Under the pieces are notes generated by a model. The model was not told the DNA's origin and did not search any database. It saw nothing but the letters and a program-made list of their open reading frames with translations. This document shows, one piece after another, positions 41,386 to 51,771 of a stretch of 64,000 nucleotides of DNA (positions are counted from its first letter, which is position 1; each line of letters starts with the position of its first letter). Where the stretch lies: assembly GCA_933228675.1 (NCBI GenBank), contig OW121744.1:57493775-57557774 (forward strand). The letters are read 5' to 3'. A program made the translations under genes and the position numbers. This stretch comes from Stomorhina lunata (Eukaryota > Arthropoda > Insecta > Diptera > Rhiniidae).

Positions 41386-42960
41386 ATATAGGACATTTAA
41401 GAAAGTCTACATTTAATGTCAGCTCCTCTTTCGCATAAACATACATTTAATACAAATTTTGTGATGGGTATAACAGATTCGTCGCAGCCGAATACAAATT
41501 TCTTACTTGGTTTATTTATTTTTTTGTTTTTGGCACGACTTTGAAATTTTTTCGTATACTTTTACTTGCTTGGAGTCTGGTGATGTTTTGTTACATGCTA
41601 TCTACATAGAGGTAGGGAAGGAATATTACAACACAGTTACCCAGCAGTTATATATTAAAAAACTTCTTCAAAAGACACAGTTTGAACAAGTTCTTGGTTG
41701 CGAAATGGACAGATGACACAGCAACGCATCCATATGACCGCTAACTGCTATTCCGGAGACTTTCCCGTAAACCTTTATCTAAATTCCTTCGATGTACAAA
41801 TGAAATGCTCTATTATATATACATATATTAAAGCTGGACACCGAGTTAGAATTTTTGCCGAGAAAATTATTACTTGAAAATATACTATGTTGATACGTAA
41901 CTTCACTAGTTTTGCAAGGACTATCATGCATTTGGAACTACCGGGATGCCGCAAAATACGTAAATATATTAATTCAAACATACATACATGTATGTAAGCT
42001 ATTCGTAGATAAGATCCCTTTTAGTTTTTATATATTTTTATAGAAAATATATACAACTTATACATAAAAGTATATTATACATATTTACAGCCGTATTTTT
42101 AATTGTACTTCTTCTATTCTTAAATTTTTCCACATAAAATAAAATAGGATATGTATGTAAGAAGATTTAAAAAAAGTTTTAAAAAATTCCATATCATATA
42201 ATTTTAAATATTTATTACAATTGAAACAAATTTTAGATATGTATGTTAAAATAATCTTTGAAGTTTAGAAAGTTCCTCAAGCGATCCATCCATCCATCTA
42301 GGTTTCAATGGCAGCCAAATGAACAACATTATTTTATAGTTAAAAAAAGATATGTATCAAAAATATTTATCAAACCGGGGAACTGTAAAACAAAAAAGTT
42401 AGCAAGACCTGACTAACTTACAAAATTTAGACTTCAGATTCTCTTGGCAATCCTTTAGGTACTTAAAACCTCCTACTGCGGGAGTGCGTTTGCAATTCAG
42501 CAAATGATAGGTTAACGTGTGTTAAGCTCTCACCGAATATGATTACTAAACGATTTATCCTTACTTAAGTTCCTCACAGGAATAAAAAAAATTTTATTCA
42601 ATCATGTTTTGAAATGATCCGAGTTTGCTATATTTTTGACGGTTCTCGAGTTTAGAAAAAATGTGGCCCGTGCGTTGCTCATCGGTGACAGCCATGGAAG
42701 ATTCGTGTACTACATGAATAAAACGCTCCACAGTGGGATGGTTTCAAAATAGAATGGACATAATTGTGTAACTTCTAAACCATTGGGCGGATTTAAAAAA
42801 ATTTCATTTGGATATAGCAGAAGTGTTGGGGAGCTTACGTTTTTAACCTGGAAAATAATCGGTCCCCAAAATAGGGCACCGCGAACTTATAAATCACTTA
42901 AAACGATATATAATTGACATTTCTCAACCGATTAAAAAAACCATACTATATAACAAATAA
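41386..42960. other. unassigned AT-rich spacer
   Basis: No gene was recognised. The stretch 42590-42950 has the style of a dispersed repeat (CATTGGGCGGATTTAAAAA), but I found no second copy in the window. Confidence 0.45.
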
Positions 42961-43560
42961 AGGGTGTCCCAACTAGAAGGCAATTTTTAAATTTTAAATA
43001 AAACGCAGATATTTAAAAAAAAATCGTGAAACTTTATTATATCGTAAAGTAGACAGAATGAGGTTATGTATGGAACAAGATATCGTGCAGATGGCCGCCG
43101 CGGCTTTGCTGGCACACACGCGATCTTTAAATGAAATTTTCAATGACCTTTTTGCATAAATGCTGCGGTATTTCATTAATGCAGCGTCTAATTTCCTCTT
43201 TAATGGCTTGAGTCGTCGTCGGCTTATTCGCGTAAACCATTCGACTTCAAAAAACCCCAAAGAAAGAAATCTAAAGGTGCTAAATCGCACAATCTAGGTG
43301 GACAATTCTGTTCTCCAAAACGCGAAATAACACGACCGGGAAGTTTTTCTCTAGCTGTATGACATTTACACATTCATTTCTTCAATTAGAGGCAAGAAAA
43401 AACTGGTTATCATTTCACGATACCGAACACCATTGACTGTTTGCGCTTGACCTGCCTCATTTTTATAAAAAAAGGTCCAATAATTCCTCCAGCCCAAAAA
43501 CCACACCACACAGTGACACGTTGAGGATGCATTTGCAAAGTGTCTGTCAGCTGAAATCAG
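42961..43560 (-). pseudogene. mariner transposase relic, third lineage
   Basis: The left end AGGGTGTCCCAACTAGAAGG looks like a mariner inverted repeat. Minus-strand frames give LENRIVHLDCAI, FFGVF, SRMVYANKPTTTQAI, KEEIRRCINEIPQHL and SRGGHLHDILFHT. The C-terminal RGGHL.DI.FHT ending is characteristic of mariners. There are many stops, the N-terminal half is missing and no right inverted repeat was found. Confidence 0.75.
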
Positions 43561-44384
43561 ATTTGTGGAGCTCCTGAAAGGTATACCGATATAAATTTTA
43601 TATTACATTTTAAGATATCGTCCCACCATTAAATTTCATCATCATCGATCAAAACACCTGAAATATCGCTTAAACACTAAATTATATGTACCACAAATTA
43701 CCAAATGTACGTATTTAAGAAATTTTGTTAAATAAGAAAAACCATGCTTTAGGTAATCCTCCCACGAAGAAGGCTATTAAATTTAATTAAAATCGGTTTA
43801 TAAACGTCTGGGATATCGACAAATTAAAATTTCAAAAGTATGATAAATCCGGACGAATCTGAGTCGATCGGTATAATTTTGATGGTATTTACGATCAGAT
43901 TTGTGGAGTTCCTAAAGGGTATATATATCAGATTTTAGGGAATTCTTTGCAATCGGTTCATTAACACCTGGGATATCGTGATTTTTTTTATCCTATTTTC
44001 TGGATTCATTAATATAGTCGCGTTAGTTTGAAAGTAGCGAAACCGGATCGAATTTTTAGTTATGTCTTCGAAAATACAAAAATTTTCTTAAAAATTCGAC
44101 AAATTTTGGTCAATCTCTATATAGAGTGAATGTTGGACTGATTTAAAATTTGGTTTAAAATCATCCTAGAACCCCATTCTCTACGAATATAGAATAAACC
44201 ATTAACTTTTAATAAAAAAATTCTTTATAAAAGTAAAAAATTATTATTATTATTATTTTTTTTTTAATAATTTTTTTCGATATTTGACTTTTAACATTAA
44301 ACGGTTCAAGATATTTAAAAACGGTTTTCACTCTTTCATTTTCTAAACTGTTGGCTATATGTCAGATTTCTGCATGCAGTATTC
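43561..44384. other. spacer with a dispersed segment
   Basis: 44040-44210 is shared with 8560-8720. Two related blocks (CAGATTTGTGGAG.T, near 43557 and 43899, each followed by CCT.AAAGG.TAT) suggest a local duplication of about 340 bp. No gene. Confidence 0.5.
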
Positions 44385-45070
44385 TTCAGGCTGAGATCTC
44401 GGCAATATATAGGGCGAGCAAGTGGCTAATGTCTTGACGCCATCCACTCGTTATCATCGGTCTAAACGACATCCGTTCTTATCCGTGAATGCTGGGCATC
44501 CCTAAATGAGATGGCGAGACATTCTAGCATTGAACTTTTTTGGGTACTCTCCTCGGTCAGGAGAACATTGACCAGTATATAGGTCTGCGTAGACCAACTG
44601 GTCCTTAGAAACGACCTGTTCAGTCTCTAGATTTACATGGTCAACTTACGACAGTAAGCGTTCTGCAATCTTGGTCACCTTTCCGTGCCATAGACTTCGC
44701 ATCCTTATATCAGTACTCACGGGACACTGTTAAATAGGTTTACATGCTAGGAGACCTAATCTTCAAAGCAATGACTAATGCAGAAGTTGACACAATGTTG
44801 AGGAGGAAAAAACTATCACTTATCTCCTCTGTCACTGCCCAGCCCTTGCTGATATTAAGGCTCTTCATCTGGGCTTCCCGTTTCTGCACGATCTATCAGA
44901 AATCCCGAACATCAACATTCGTAAAATGGGCTCCTTTATTGCTGCATCCTTTTGGCTCTAGCTGCGCCTTTTTATATATGGTAGACTAAAAATTTATTTT
45001 TTTTCTTTCTCGCCTTCAGGAAACCCAAAGGGACCACATCCTTGGACCCAAGTGACGCGGACTCTATGGT
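44385..45070 (+). pseudogene. non-LTR retrotransposon 3' coding end (RNase H-bearing type)
   Basis: Frames read FSAEISAIYRASKWLM at the start, then a decayed middle, then ITYLLCHCPALADIKALHL, FPFLHDLSEIPNIN and IRKMGSFIAASFWL. The first resembles the RNase H segment, and the HLLCHCPAL block resembles the C-terminal zinc-binding region, of R1/I/LOA-type elements. It is broken by stops and shifts, and no RT palm is present. Confidence 0.7.
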
Positions 45071-45552
45071 CAGCCTCCTGTCTAACCTAATGTACATCCG
45101 TATGTATTATTATTGTTTGAGAGCTCTCATATATACACTGACATTTTCGATACTTGTATCTTTAATAATATACCATCTTTAAATATTTGTCATTGTCCAT
45201 TCTTATGATACACTTGCAGCATTTCTTTAACATTTCCTAGTGTTGCATGGCCAATAAAGATTTATTTTTTCAATATTTTATGTACACAGATACATGACAA
45301 TTCATATTTATGTATGTATGTATGTGGGTAAACATATCAATGTATGATATTATGTGCAAACAATACAATTTTACATTAAGGAAGTACAAATTGCTTTGCA
45401 GAATTATGTTATCCACAACATGAGTGACGAATTTAAACATCCAGTTAATAAATTCCATAATTTTGATTTCGAATACAATCCACATTTTTCGATTGCAATT
45501 AATTTCTAAATCCGTTTGGAATTGATGAAAGTTGTGGTAAAAACTTATTAAA
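45071..45552. other. unassigned AT-rich spacer
   Basis: No gene was recognised. ATGTATGTATGTATGTG near 45312 is a short simple repeat. Confidence 0.5.
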
Positions 45553-45732
45553 AACAAGTAAGCAAGTGCTATACTCGATCAAGACCTTCACCACTAAGGT
45601 CAAAAATGATCTTTTTCCTGTATAGAGACAAATATTTGCTAAATTTTGCCTTAATACATGCATTTTCTCAAAACTTATATATTTAAGATTTTTCCGTCGT
45701 TTGGACTCTAGGGTCAAATGTGGTCCACGGTC
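45553..45732 (+). repeat. 5' fragment of the dispersed hairpin-ended repeat
   Basis: It starts AAACAAGTAAGCAAGTGCTA and carries AGACAAATATTTGCTAAATT and GTCAAATGTGG, the same order as 22316-22512. It ends abruptly at the short repeat also found at 585 and 46848. Confidence 0.75.
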
Positions 45733-45782
45733 CACAGTTGAGTTGAAGTATAACCAAGATTAGTCTGGGCTTACCAAGTTAA

Positions 45783-45978
45783 CACGGCATTTACACATGC
45801 AAGTGCAAGTGAAAAAAGCTCAATACATTTATATTTTTTTTTACTAACACAATCACACTTCTGCAAGTTGTAGGCTCACTTGCAAGCGATTTTAATTGCC
45901 AGTGATTTTTTTACTTGCATGTCAGAAGAATACGTATACACAACTTGTAACAAGTCACCTACGTGTGTAAACGGACTG
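45783..45978. mobile_element. 196-bp miniature inverted-repeat element
   Basis: The inverted ends CACGGCATTTACACATG (45783) and the complement of CAGTCCGTTTACACACG (ending 45978) share the TTTACACA core. The interior repeats CAAGTG/CACTTG. The target duplication is not convincing. It would be hAT-like if real. Confidence 0.5.
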
Positions 45979-46458
45979 TAAGACCAAGCAGAACCGTTGC
46001 GTTTATGAACTACTCTAATGTTTATACATACGTATGTATGTACTCATATTCATTGCATTTTCCTGAGCATATCCTTTACGATATGTACTTGTATGTATAT
46101 ACTACTTATATACTATTACACACATACTAGTACGGTATACATTAGACATAAGATTGTAATTAAAAATTCTATAAAAACAAAAAAAATCGCACAAAAAAAT
46201 AAGCTAACAAAAGAAAATAAAACTTTTTTGTTGATAAAACTCTTCTTTTTATCTATTTCTTTCTTTTGTTAAAAAAATTTAACACAATTTTGAACAGTCT
46301 ATTTTTATGAGTAAAGTTTCTTTAACTATTTATACGAGTTGATATTAATGTGTGTCTGTCTGTAAGATAGGATGCTGAAAAAAGTGATGCCAGACAAATT
46401 AGAAAAGAGTTTTCAATATTATGTTTCTCGGGGAAAACTCTTCGATTAAAACGAATAC
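45979..46458. other. unassigned AT-rich spacer
   Basis: No gene was recognised. Confidence 0.5.
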
Positions 46459-46841
46459 CTACTTACTTAAATGGTCTAAAGTTAAAACCTGTTTAGGTCA
46501 AAAGTAGAGCATATTTTAGAATTCCATGCGCCTTAGTCTTTCCATCGAAGTTTTGGACGTCCTCTTCTACGAGTTCCCTCAGGATCATTATTGAACACTT
46601 TTCTTGCCGGAGTATTTTTATCTATTCGCACAACATGTCCTAGCCAATGCAGCCGCTTAATGCGTTTCGCTATGTATATGTCAGCGTACAACTTTTGCAG
46701 CTCATGGTTCATTCGATGTCGATACTAATTGTTGAAGCAGACTGGTCCAAAGATGTTTAGTATAATTTTCCTATCGAACAATCCAAGGATAGCTTCATCT
46801 GCCTGTGCAAAGTGCCTACGATTCAGCCACGAGAAGGGCAG
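46459..46841 (-). pseudogene. RTE-like family A, C-terminal coding part and 3' end
   Basis: Minus-strand reading gives HFAQADEAILGLFDRKI, LNIFGPVCFNN, MNHELQKLYADIYIAKRI, KRLHWLGHVVRIDKN, ARKVFNNDPEGTRRRGRP and KLRWKD. The 3' untranslated block and an ACTT-type tail follow at 46459. It is the best preserved C terminus of family A here. Stops interrupt it, and upstream RT is absent. Confidence 0.8.
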
Positions 46842-46847
46842 TATCCA

Positions 46848-46945
46848 CAGTTGAGATGAAGGATAACCGAGTTAAGTCTGGGCTTATCAAGTTAAGACTA
46901 ATCAGAACACTTGCTTGGTATCGAAAATCCCCTACATCAACAATA
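46848..46945 (+). repeat. short dispersed repeat
   Basis: It contains CACAGTTGAGATGAAGGATA, AGTCTGGGCTTATCAAGTTA and CGAAAATCCCCTACATCAAC. It is the complement of 585-668 and overlaps in content with 45732-45785. Confidence 0.6.
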
Positions 46946-47157
46946 TAGGAATATTAAATTCTTTTTTTTTGAGCTGGTTCTTTTGAATGCATTCAAGAAA
47001 TAAGAAAATATTTTTCGTAAAGAATTTGTATTGATATGTAACTTATTTGAGAATCTTTTGTGTAAATACAATGCAATTAAATTGATATATCGCTGTCAAA
47101 TTTTAGAATATGGACTAAGTGTCCTCGCATATTAAGCAATATATTAGATTTTGAATT

Positions 47158-47820
47158 TCTTCTTCTGTTATCCTTGACTCACAGTGGAGCATAGGGCCTC
47201 AACCATCCTTTTATAATGGACTCTATTGTGAGATGTTAGGTATACGTCATTCCAAGAACAGCTTGCATCTCCGCATCAATTGACCTTCTCCACGTTCTAA
47301 CAAAAGATGTCCTCTTCCTTATGGATTCCAACTAAGCGCTTGTCAAGTTGTGTTGGTATTTGGCCTTCGAAGTATGTGGCCTTTCCACCACCATTTCCGT
47401 TGACAAACTTCTAAAGAAGCAGGGATTTGATTTGTCACGTTAAGTAGATTTTCATTTCTTATGCGGTTCGGCCACCATATATTAAGGATTTGCCGTAAGC
47501 ATTTGTTTACAAAGGTTTGCAGGCGCTTATCGATAGTATTTGTGCGTTCCCAAGTTTCGTAGCCGTAATACAGGATGGGCTTGAAATTGGAGTTGTATAT
47601 TCGTAACTTATGTAGTTGTTGTTGATATTTGCCGAGATTTCCAAATAGCTCGGAGAATGTCGAATGCAGATTTTACTTGTTAATACGCGATTCAATTACC
47701 TCGTAGACGCCAACTTTTGTAGATACCAAACTTCCAAGGTAATTAAAGGATGTGTGTTGTTTTTTGAATTTGCCTCCTTTGAATTGGGAAATTCAAATTG
47801 CTCCTGTCAACATGCAACAG
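47158..47820 (-). pseudogene. RTE-like family B, C-terminal coding part and 3' end
   Basis: Minus-strand reading gives FNYLGSLVSTKVGVYEVI, ESRINK, LHSTFSELF, YNSNFKPILYYGYETWER, LQTFVNKCLRQILNIWWP, NRIRNENLLNVT and CQRKWWWKGHILRRP. The last codons and the GGATAACAGAAGAAGA tail end at 47158. It matches the copy at 40895-41385 where they overlap and extends further N-terminally. Stops are present. Confidence 0.8.
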
Positions 47821-48334
47821 TTAGTTGACTAATGTTATTTTCAAAACGCGATGTAGTCTGATATCAAATGCTGCCAACAATGCCTGATTGAAAGACAAGC
47901 GGTTAGGCTGAAGGTTGCGATGAATGACTTATCCAAAAGCTGCGGTGACGAGCCTTGTCATTTAGAAGAAGACTTACTATGGGTCCTTGTTTCTTGGTCG
48001 ATCTGGCTGACGTAGATATTGGCTAAAGCAAAAGGTTTTTTTATCGATTCAGGTGGATCAACGGGGAAAGCTTCCCTTGCAAGCTAACTTAAATTATCAT
48101 AAAATTTTAATGCTTTTGTCAAATTTATGTGGAATTTAAGTGACTTTTGTAGGTTCGTCTTGTCAAGTATTGACCGTTTTTAGCTAAATTTGGTACACTT
48201 TCAGCTGCTATTAGGAATATATCTGGTGAACTTCACTTAAAGAAAAAAAGATTTAGGCAGTAAAAGGTCAAAATCCTAATTCCGGGAAAACAGTCCCCAA
48301 CCGAAATAATGAAATGAGAAAACTAATGTGATTT
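47821..48334. repeat. spacer with a dispersed-repeat fragment (48120-48300)
   Basis: 48120-48240 has TTTATGTGGAATTTAAGTGA, GTCAAGTATTGACCG and AAATTTGGTACACTTTCAGC, in the style of the 1.6-kb family. The part before it is unassigned. Confidence 0.45.
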
Positions 48335-48447
48335 TTAAAAAGTTTTACTGTAGTCTATTGCACTAAGAATCCCAATTTATTACAATTATTTATTATTGTA
48401 ATAAATAGTTTTTTGATAAAACCAAAAAATGTTGGTGGGGAAACCTT

Positions 48448-48493
48448 TCATCGACGCGTTTCGATGGTTGGTTAGACCATCTCATCAGGAGGA
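48448..48493 (-). ncRNA. hammerhead ribozyme, copy 1 (one stem I mismatch)
   Basis: Minus strand: TCCTC (stem I), CTGATGA, stem II GATGGT/ACCATC with loop CTAACCA, GAAA, short stem III ACGCGT, then the GTC cleavage site and stem I partner GATGA. The core is complete. One stem I pair is C with U. The one- to two-pair stem III (GAAACGCGTC) is the form known from Penelope-like elements. Confidence 0.85.
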
Positions 48494-48935
48494 TTATCCC
48501 TAATTCTAGACAGAGCGAAAACCTCACATTATGTATAATTTGAGGGACTGAATAAATACGAATTATTATTATTGTGTCCAACAAATATCAACATAAAGCG
48601 CAGATTATCATCCGAACAGAAACACACAAACATTTTTCAGTTTTATCATTTCTTTATTTCCCACACTTTTGTTGTTGCTTTGTTGGCGACTAAGACAAAA
48701 GTGCTATAAAGGGGGTTCAAAGAAAGATTTAAATAAACAAAAGTTTATTTTAAAGCTTGGCACATGTGCAGCCGTATATTTATTAAAAAGGTTTATCAAA
48801 ATTTGGGACATCAAACATTTAATTAAAAAGTTTTACTGTAGTGTATTGCACTAAGAATCCCAATTTATTACAATTATTTATTATTGTAATAAAAAGTTTT
48901 TTGATAAAACCAAAAAATGTTGGTGGGGAAACCTT

Positions 48936-48981
48936 TCCTCGACGCGTTTCGATGGTTGGTTAGACCATCTCATCAGGAGGA
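48936..48981 (-). ncRNA. hammerhead ribozyme, copy 2 (all stems paired)
   Basis: Same architecture as copy 1, but the stem I partner is GAGGA, which pairs fully with TCCTC. Conserved core: CTGATGA, GAAA and GTC. It would cut after GTC at 48941 (minus strand). The cut sites of the two copies are 488 nt apart. Confidence 0.88.
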
Positions 48982-49030
48982 TTATCCTTAATTCTAGACA
49001 GAGCGAAAACCTCACATTATGTATAATTTG

Positions 49031-49998
49031 TTCTTAAAATTTTACATTAATCAACAGCTTACATGGACTTACAGCCAGTCGAACAGACAATATTAAATGG
49101 ACTCAGAAAAATTGATTCTGAATAAGAAGGTAAACTTTGTATATATCAGACTGGTATTTCCACCTATGGATGTGGATTCAATATGAATGTAAACAGAGTG
49201 TAAAAAAAATAATAATATTCCTCTAATGTCGAACTTGAGACCCTTTGCTACTTATAGAAACAAAAAAAATTGTTATATACTTAATGCCGAACTTATGTAT
49301 AATAAGATTCATTGTCATCTGGCATCCACGTAATACTATATTAAACATTTTTTGTTAGGGCAACTTGTAATATTCCCTGCATTTTGGACTTTTTTCTAAT
49401 AAAGAAAATCTTTCATAAAATCAAAAAAAGATGAACAGAGTTTCAAAGCCAAAAGCAGAAATACAATGTTAACAACATTTGCTTGAACATGGTCTAAAAA
49501 AAGACAAACAAAAATATAAAATTTTGCTAGGAATCTAGTCGATGGATGGACGGACAAATGCACGATAACTATGTCTCGCTTAAAACTACAAATAAAATCA
49601 GAGGGAGCCAAAAGGAATATTCATTAAATACTAAGCGATGATGGGCGTATAGATGTTTTTCGAAGTTACTTTAGTCGTTTTATGCTAAGAATGTGGATGA
49701 TGTTGGTAGTAAAAATTTAAACTGTATCTTGGAATCTATGAATGTTTGTATATATGTCTTGTGTGTGTATCGTTATAAGATACATTTTATAGTAATGTTT
49801 ATTTTATACGCTGGGAATAACTAAAATGTAGATGAGAAATGTGTAACATATCTAGAAAAAGTAAAATTTTCCTTACAAAACGACTAGGATTAAAGATAAT
49901 GTAAAAACAATTATATTTTGGCCATGCCTACAACTACGACAATTTAAGTATTCACTATGACGTCATCCTTAGTCCGATCATAACACTTTGTATATAGG
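49031..49998. other. spacer with a dispersed-repeat scrap
   Basis: 49075-49170 has CAGCCAGTCGAACAGAC, AAATGGACTCAGAAAAATTG and TTTCCACCTATGGATG, the 3' part of the family at 22316. The rest is unassigned. Confidence 0.5.
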
Positions 49999-50095
49999 TC
50001 CACTTCTAGTCATAACTTTTTAAAACTCTATTCGTACCCGATTCGAATAGGGTGGCTACGAATCGAGTTTTAAAAAGTTATGACTAGAAATAGAC
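49999..50095. repeat. 97-bp near-perfect palindrome
   Basis: CTAGTCATAACTTTTTAAAA then CTC (50006-50028) is mirrored by GAGTTTTAAAAAGTTATGAC (50065-50084) and TAG. The arms continue outward to GTC.ACTTCTAG / CTAGAAATAGAC and inward to ATTCGTA / TACGAAT. Arms are about 38 bp with few mismatches and a 20-bp loop. It may be a solo foldback element or a transcribed hairpin. Confidence 0.75.
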
Positions 50096-50600
50096 GTAGT
50101 AGTAAACAACTGTCAAAAAGAGAAATGTAGGCCAATCGGCTTAGAATCACTTTCCTAGTCGTATTTGCGACGGCTCTCGATAGCTGGTCAGCTGATTGGC
50201 TTGGTGTCCAGGTAGCAACTTTAAAAATATTTTAATAAAAATTGACATAGCCATTTTCTTTGATGCAAAGATGATTTTGGACAAAATCGGTTTATTATTT
50301 CGTAAACCTCTGATAGGACTACCTTCTCTGAATATAAATTTTATCTTTTTACAGATACAAATTTATCTGTATTTAAAAGAAATGAATCAAATGTTGTTGT
50401 TATCGGCCCATATTTCACCATATCTCCGATAATCGATCTACTTTTGGCCCTGCCTCCATATTAGACCTCCATATTTCCATGTGTCCATATTTAACCTAAT
50501 GGTTAAGGGAAACATATATTCGAGCTTAATTGACTGCAACATTTTCTTACTTTCAAAAAATTTTCCTCAAGGCAATATATCGGGAGCCTATATTGAATAC
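50096..50600. other. unassigned spacer
   Basis: A 78-codon frame at 50196-50432 is not recognised and is probably chance. Confidence 0.45.
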
Positions 50601-50602
50601 CA

Positions 50603-50700
50603 TGAACCGCGGTGGTATAACAGGTTAGTCATCCACCTAGCATAACAGAGGTTCCAAGTTCGATCCCCGGCAAGAACCACTTGAAAAAAATAAATTAAAA
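50603..50700 (+). mobile_element. tRNA-like SINE head or tRNA pseudogene
   Basis: The A box TGGTATAACAG (50613-50623) and B box GTTCGATCCC (50658-50667) are at tRNA spacing, with CCTAGCATA in the anticodon position and an A-rich tail (50683-50707). Not a functional tRNA: the D arm and acceptor pairing are poor. It differs from the SINE at 1283. Confidence 0.6.
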
Positions 50701-51771
50701 AAAAAAACGGTTCACCTCATAACTTAGTTAGCCACTGTTTATTGAGTATTAGGCTATGTAAAACTTCTCTAACTAATGCGAAGCCGGAATTAAAGCGTAG
50801 GTCCTTATCAAAGAGTCTAAAAATAAAATCGGATGCAGCTCATTGTCTGATAGAAGTACCACTTGTTCCAATTGGAATGTTGTCCTGGAAATTATTATTA
50901 TATATTCAATACCGACTATAAACCAAATAGAATATTTTTCAAGACTGTTTAATATCCGTTACTATCGTCTATTTAACTTACTTCGTTACTATCATTGGGT
51001 GTAATTCACCCTTTTATATGCCTGAGTTTTTTGACTGTCAAATTCAAATATACAGATAATGTAATTTTTTAAATAATGATCACTAAGATTCCGAACAAAT
51101 TTGGTTTTATTTATACGTATATCTATTATTTGATTTCAAATTATATATGATTTATTTATTATTTCCGTGAAAAAAAGAAATGCGATTTTTTTTTTATGTA
51201 TTATGTAAAACTAGTGATAATTAAGACAATTTTTAAGCCAATCCTCAACGAGTAACTGATTTGGAAAGCTGAAAAGTTGTAAAAAAAATTAAAAAAAATT
51301 TAAACAGAGTAAAATTTTGCGGAAAAATTGAGCTAAAAACCAAGAAAATTCCGGCTGGTCGATTTCGGTCCATTGAACATATCATGATTTTCGTAATTTG
51401 CTTCCAATTCTAAGTTTATGGATTGATAGAAATTAGTACATAGTAGGTGGCTGCGATTTTTCCAAATAAAAATTTGTTTTTTTATCCTTTTTAAATATTA
51501 CCACATATCTGACAACGACTCTGTTAAAGTCTTTTGACTGGTTGAGAATTGTTTTCCGGATCATTCTGGTTTTCAGTCACATTCAGCAAGGAATATAATA
51601 TTACCTGAGGCCAGCGATAACCATTTCTTGCTACGTTATACATATATAGAATCTAACTGGTCATTGGTATCGATTCCTCCTTTGGTTTTATTATAAAACC
51701 CAATTATTTCTGGTAAACACTTTGGAGAATCTAGCAGCTTACCATCTCTATGTATGGTAGAGAAGAACAGA
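50701..51771. other. unassigned AT-rich spacer
   Basis: No gene was recognised. Confidence 0.5.

Larger units (their letters stand above)
48341..49030 (-). mobile_element. tandem Penelope-like terminal unit, 488-489 bp spacing
   Basis: AGTTTTACTGTAGT.TATTGC occurs at 48341 and 48830. The following 200 bp are almost identical in both copies: ATTTATTACAATTATTTATT, TTTTTTGATAAAACC, GGTGGGGAAACCTTTC, GACGCGTTTCGATGG, GACAGAGCGAAAACCTCACA. Each holds a hammerhead ribozyme on the minus strand. No RT or GIY-YIG frame lies between them. Fragments of the same family are at 19990, 24180 and 57005. Confidence 0.8.

Noticed and set aside
48393..48584. A small protein encoded over the Penelope-like repeat
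   Set aside because: The frame runs through the ribozyme and noncoding terminal repeat and is not conserved in the second copy.
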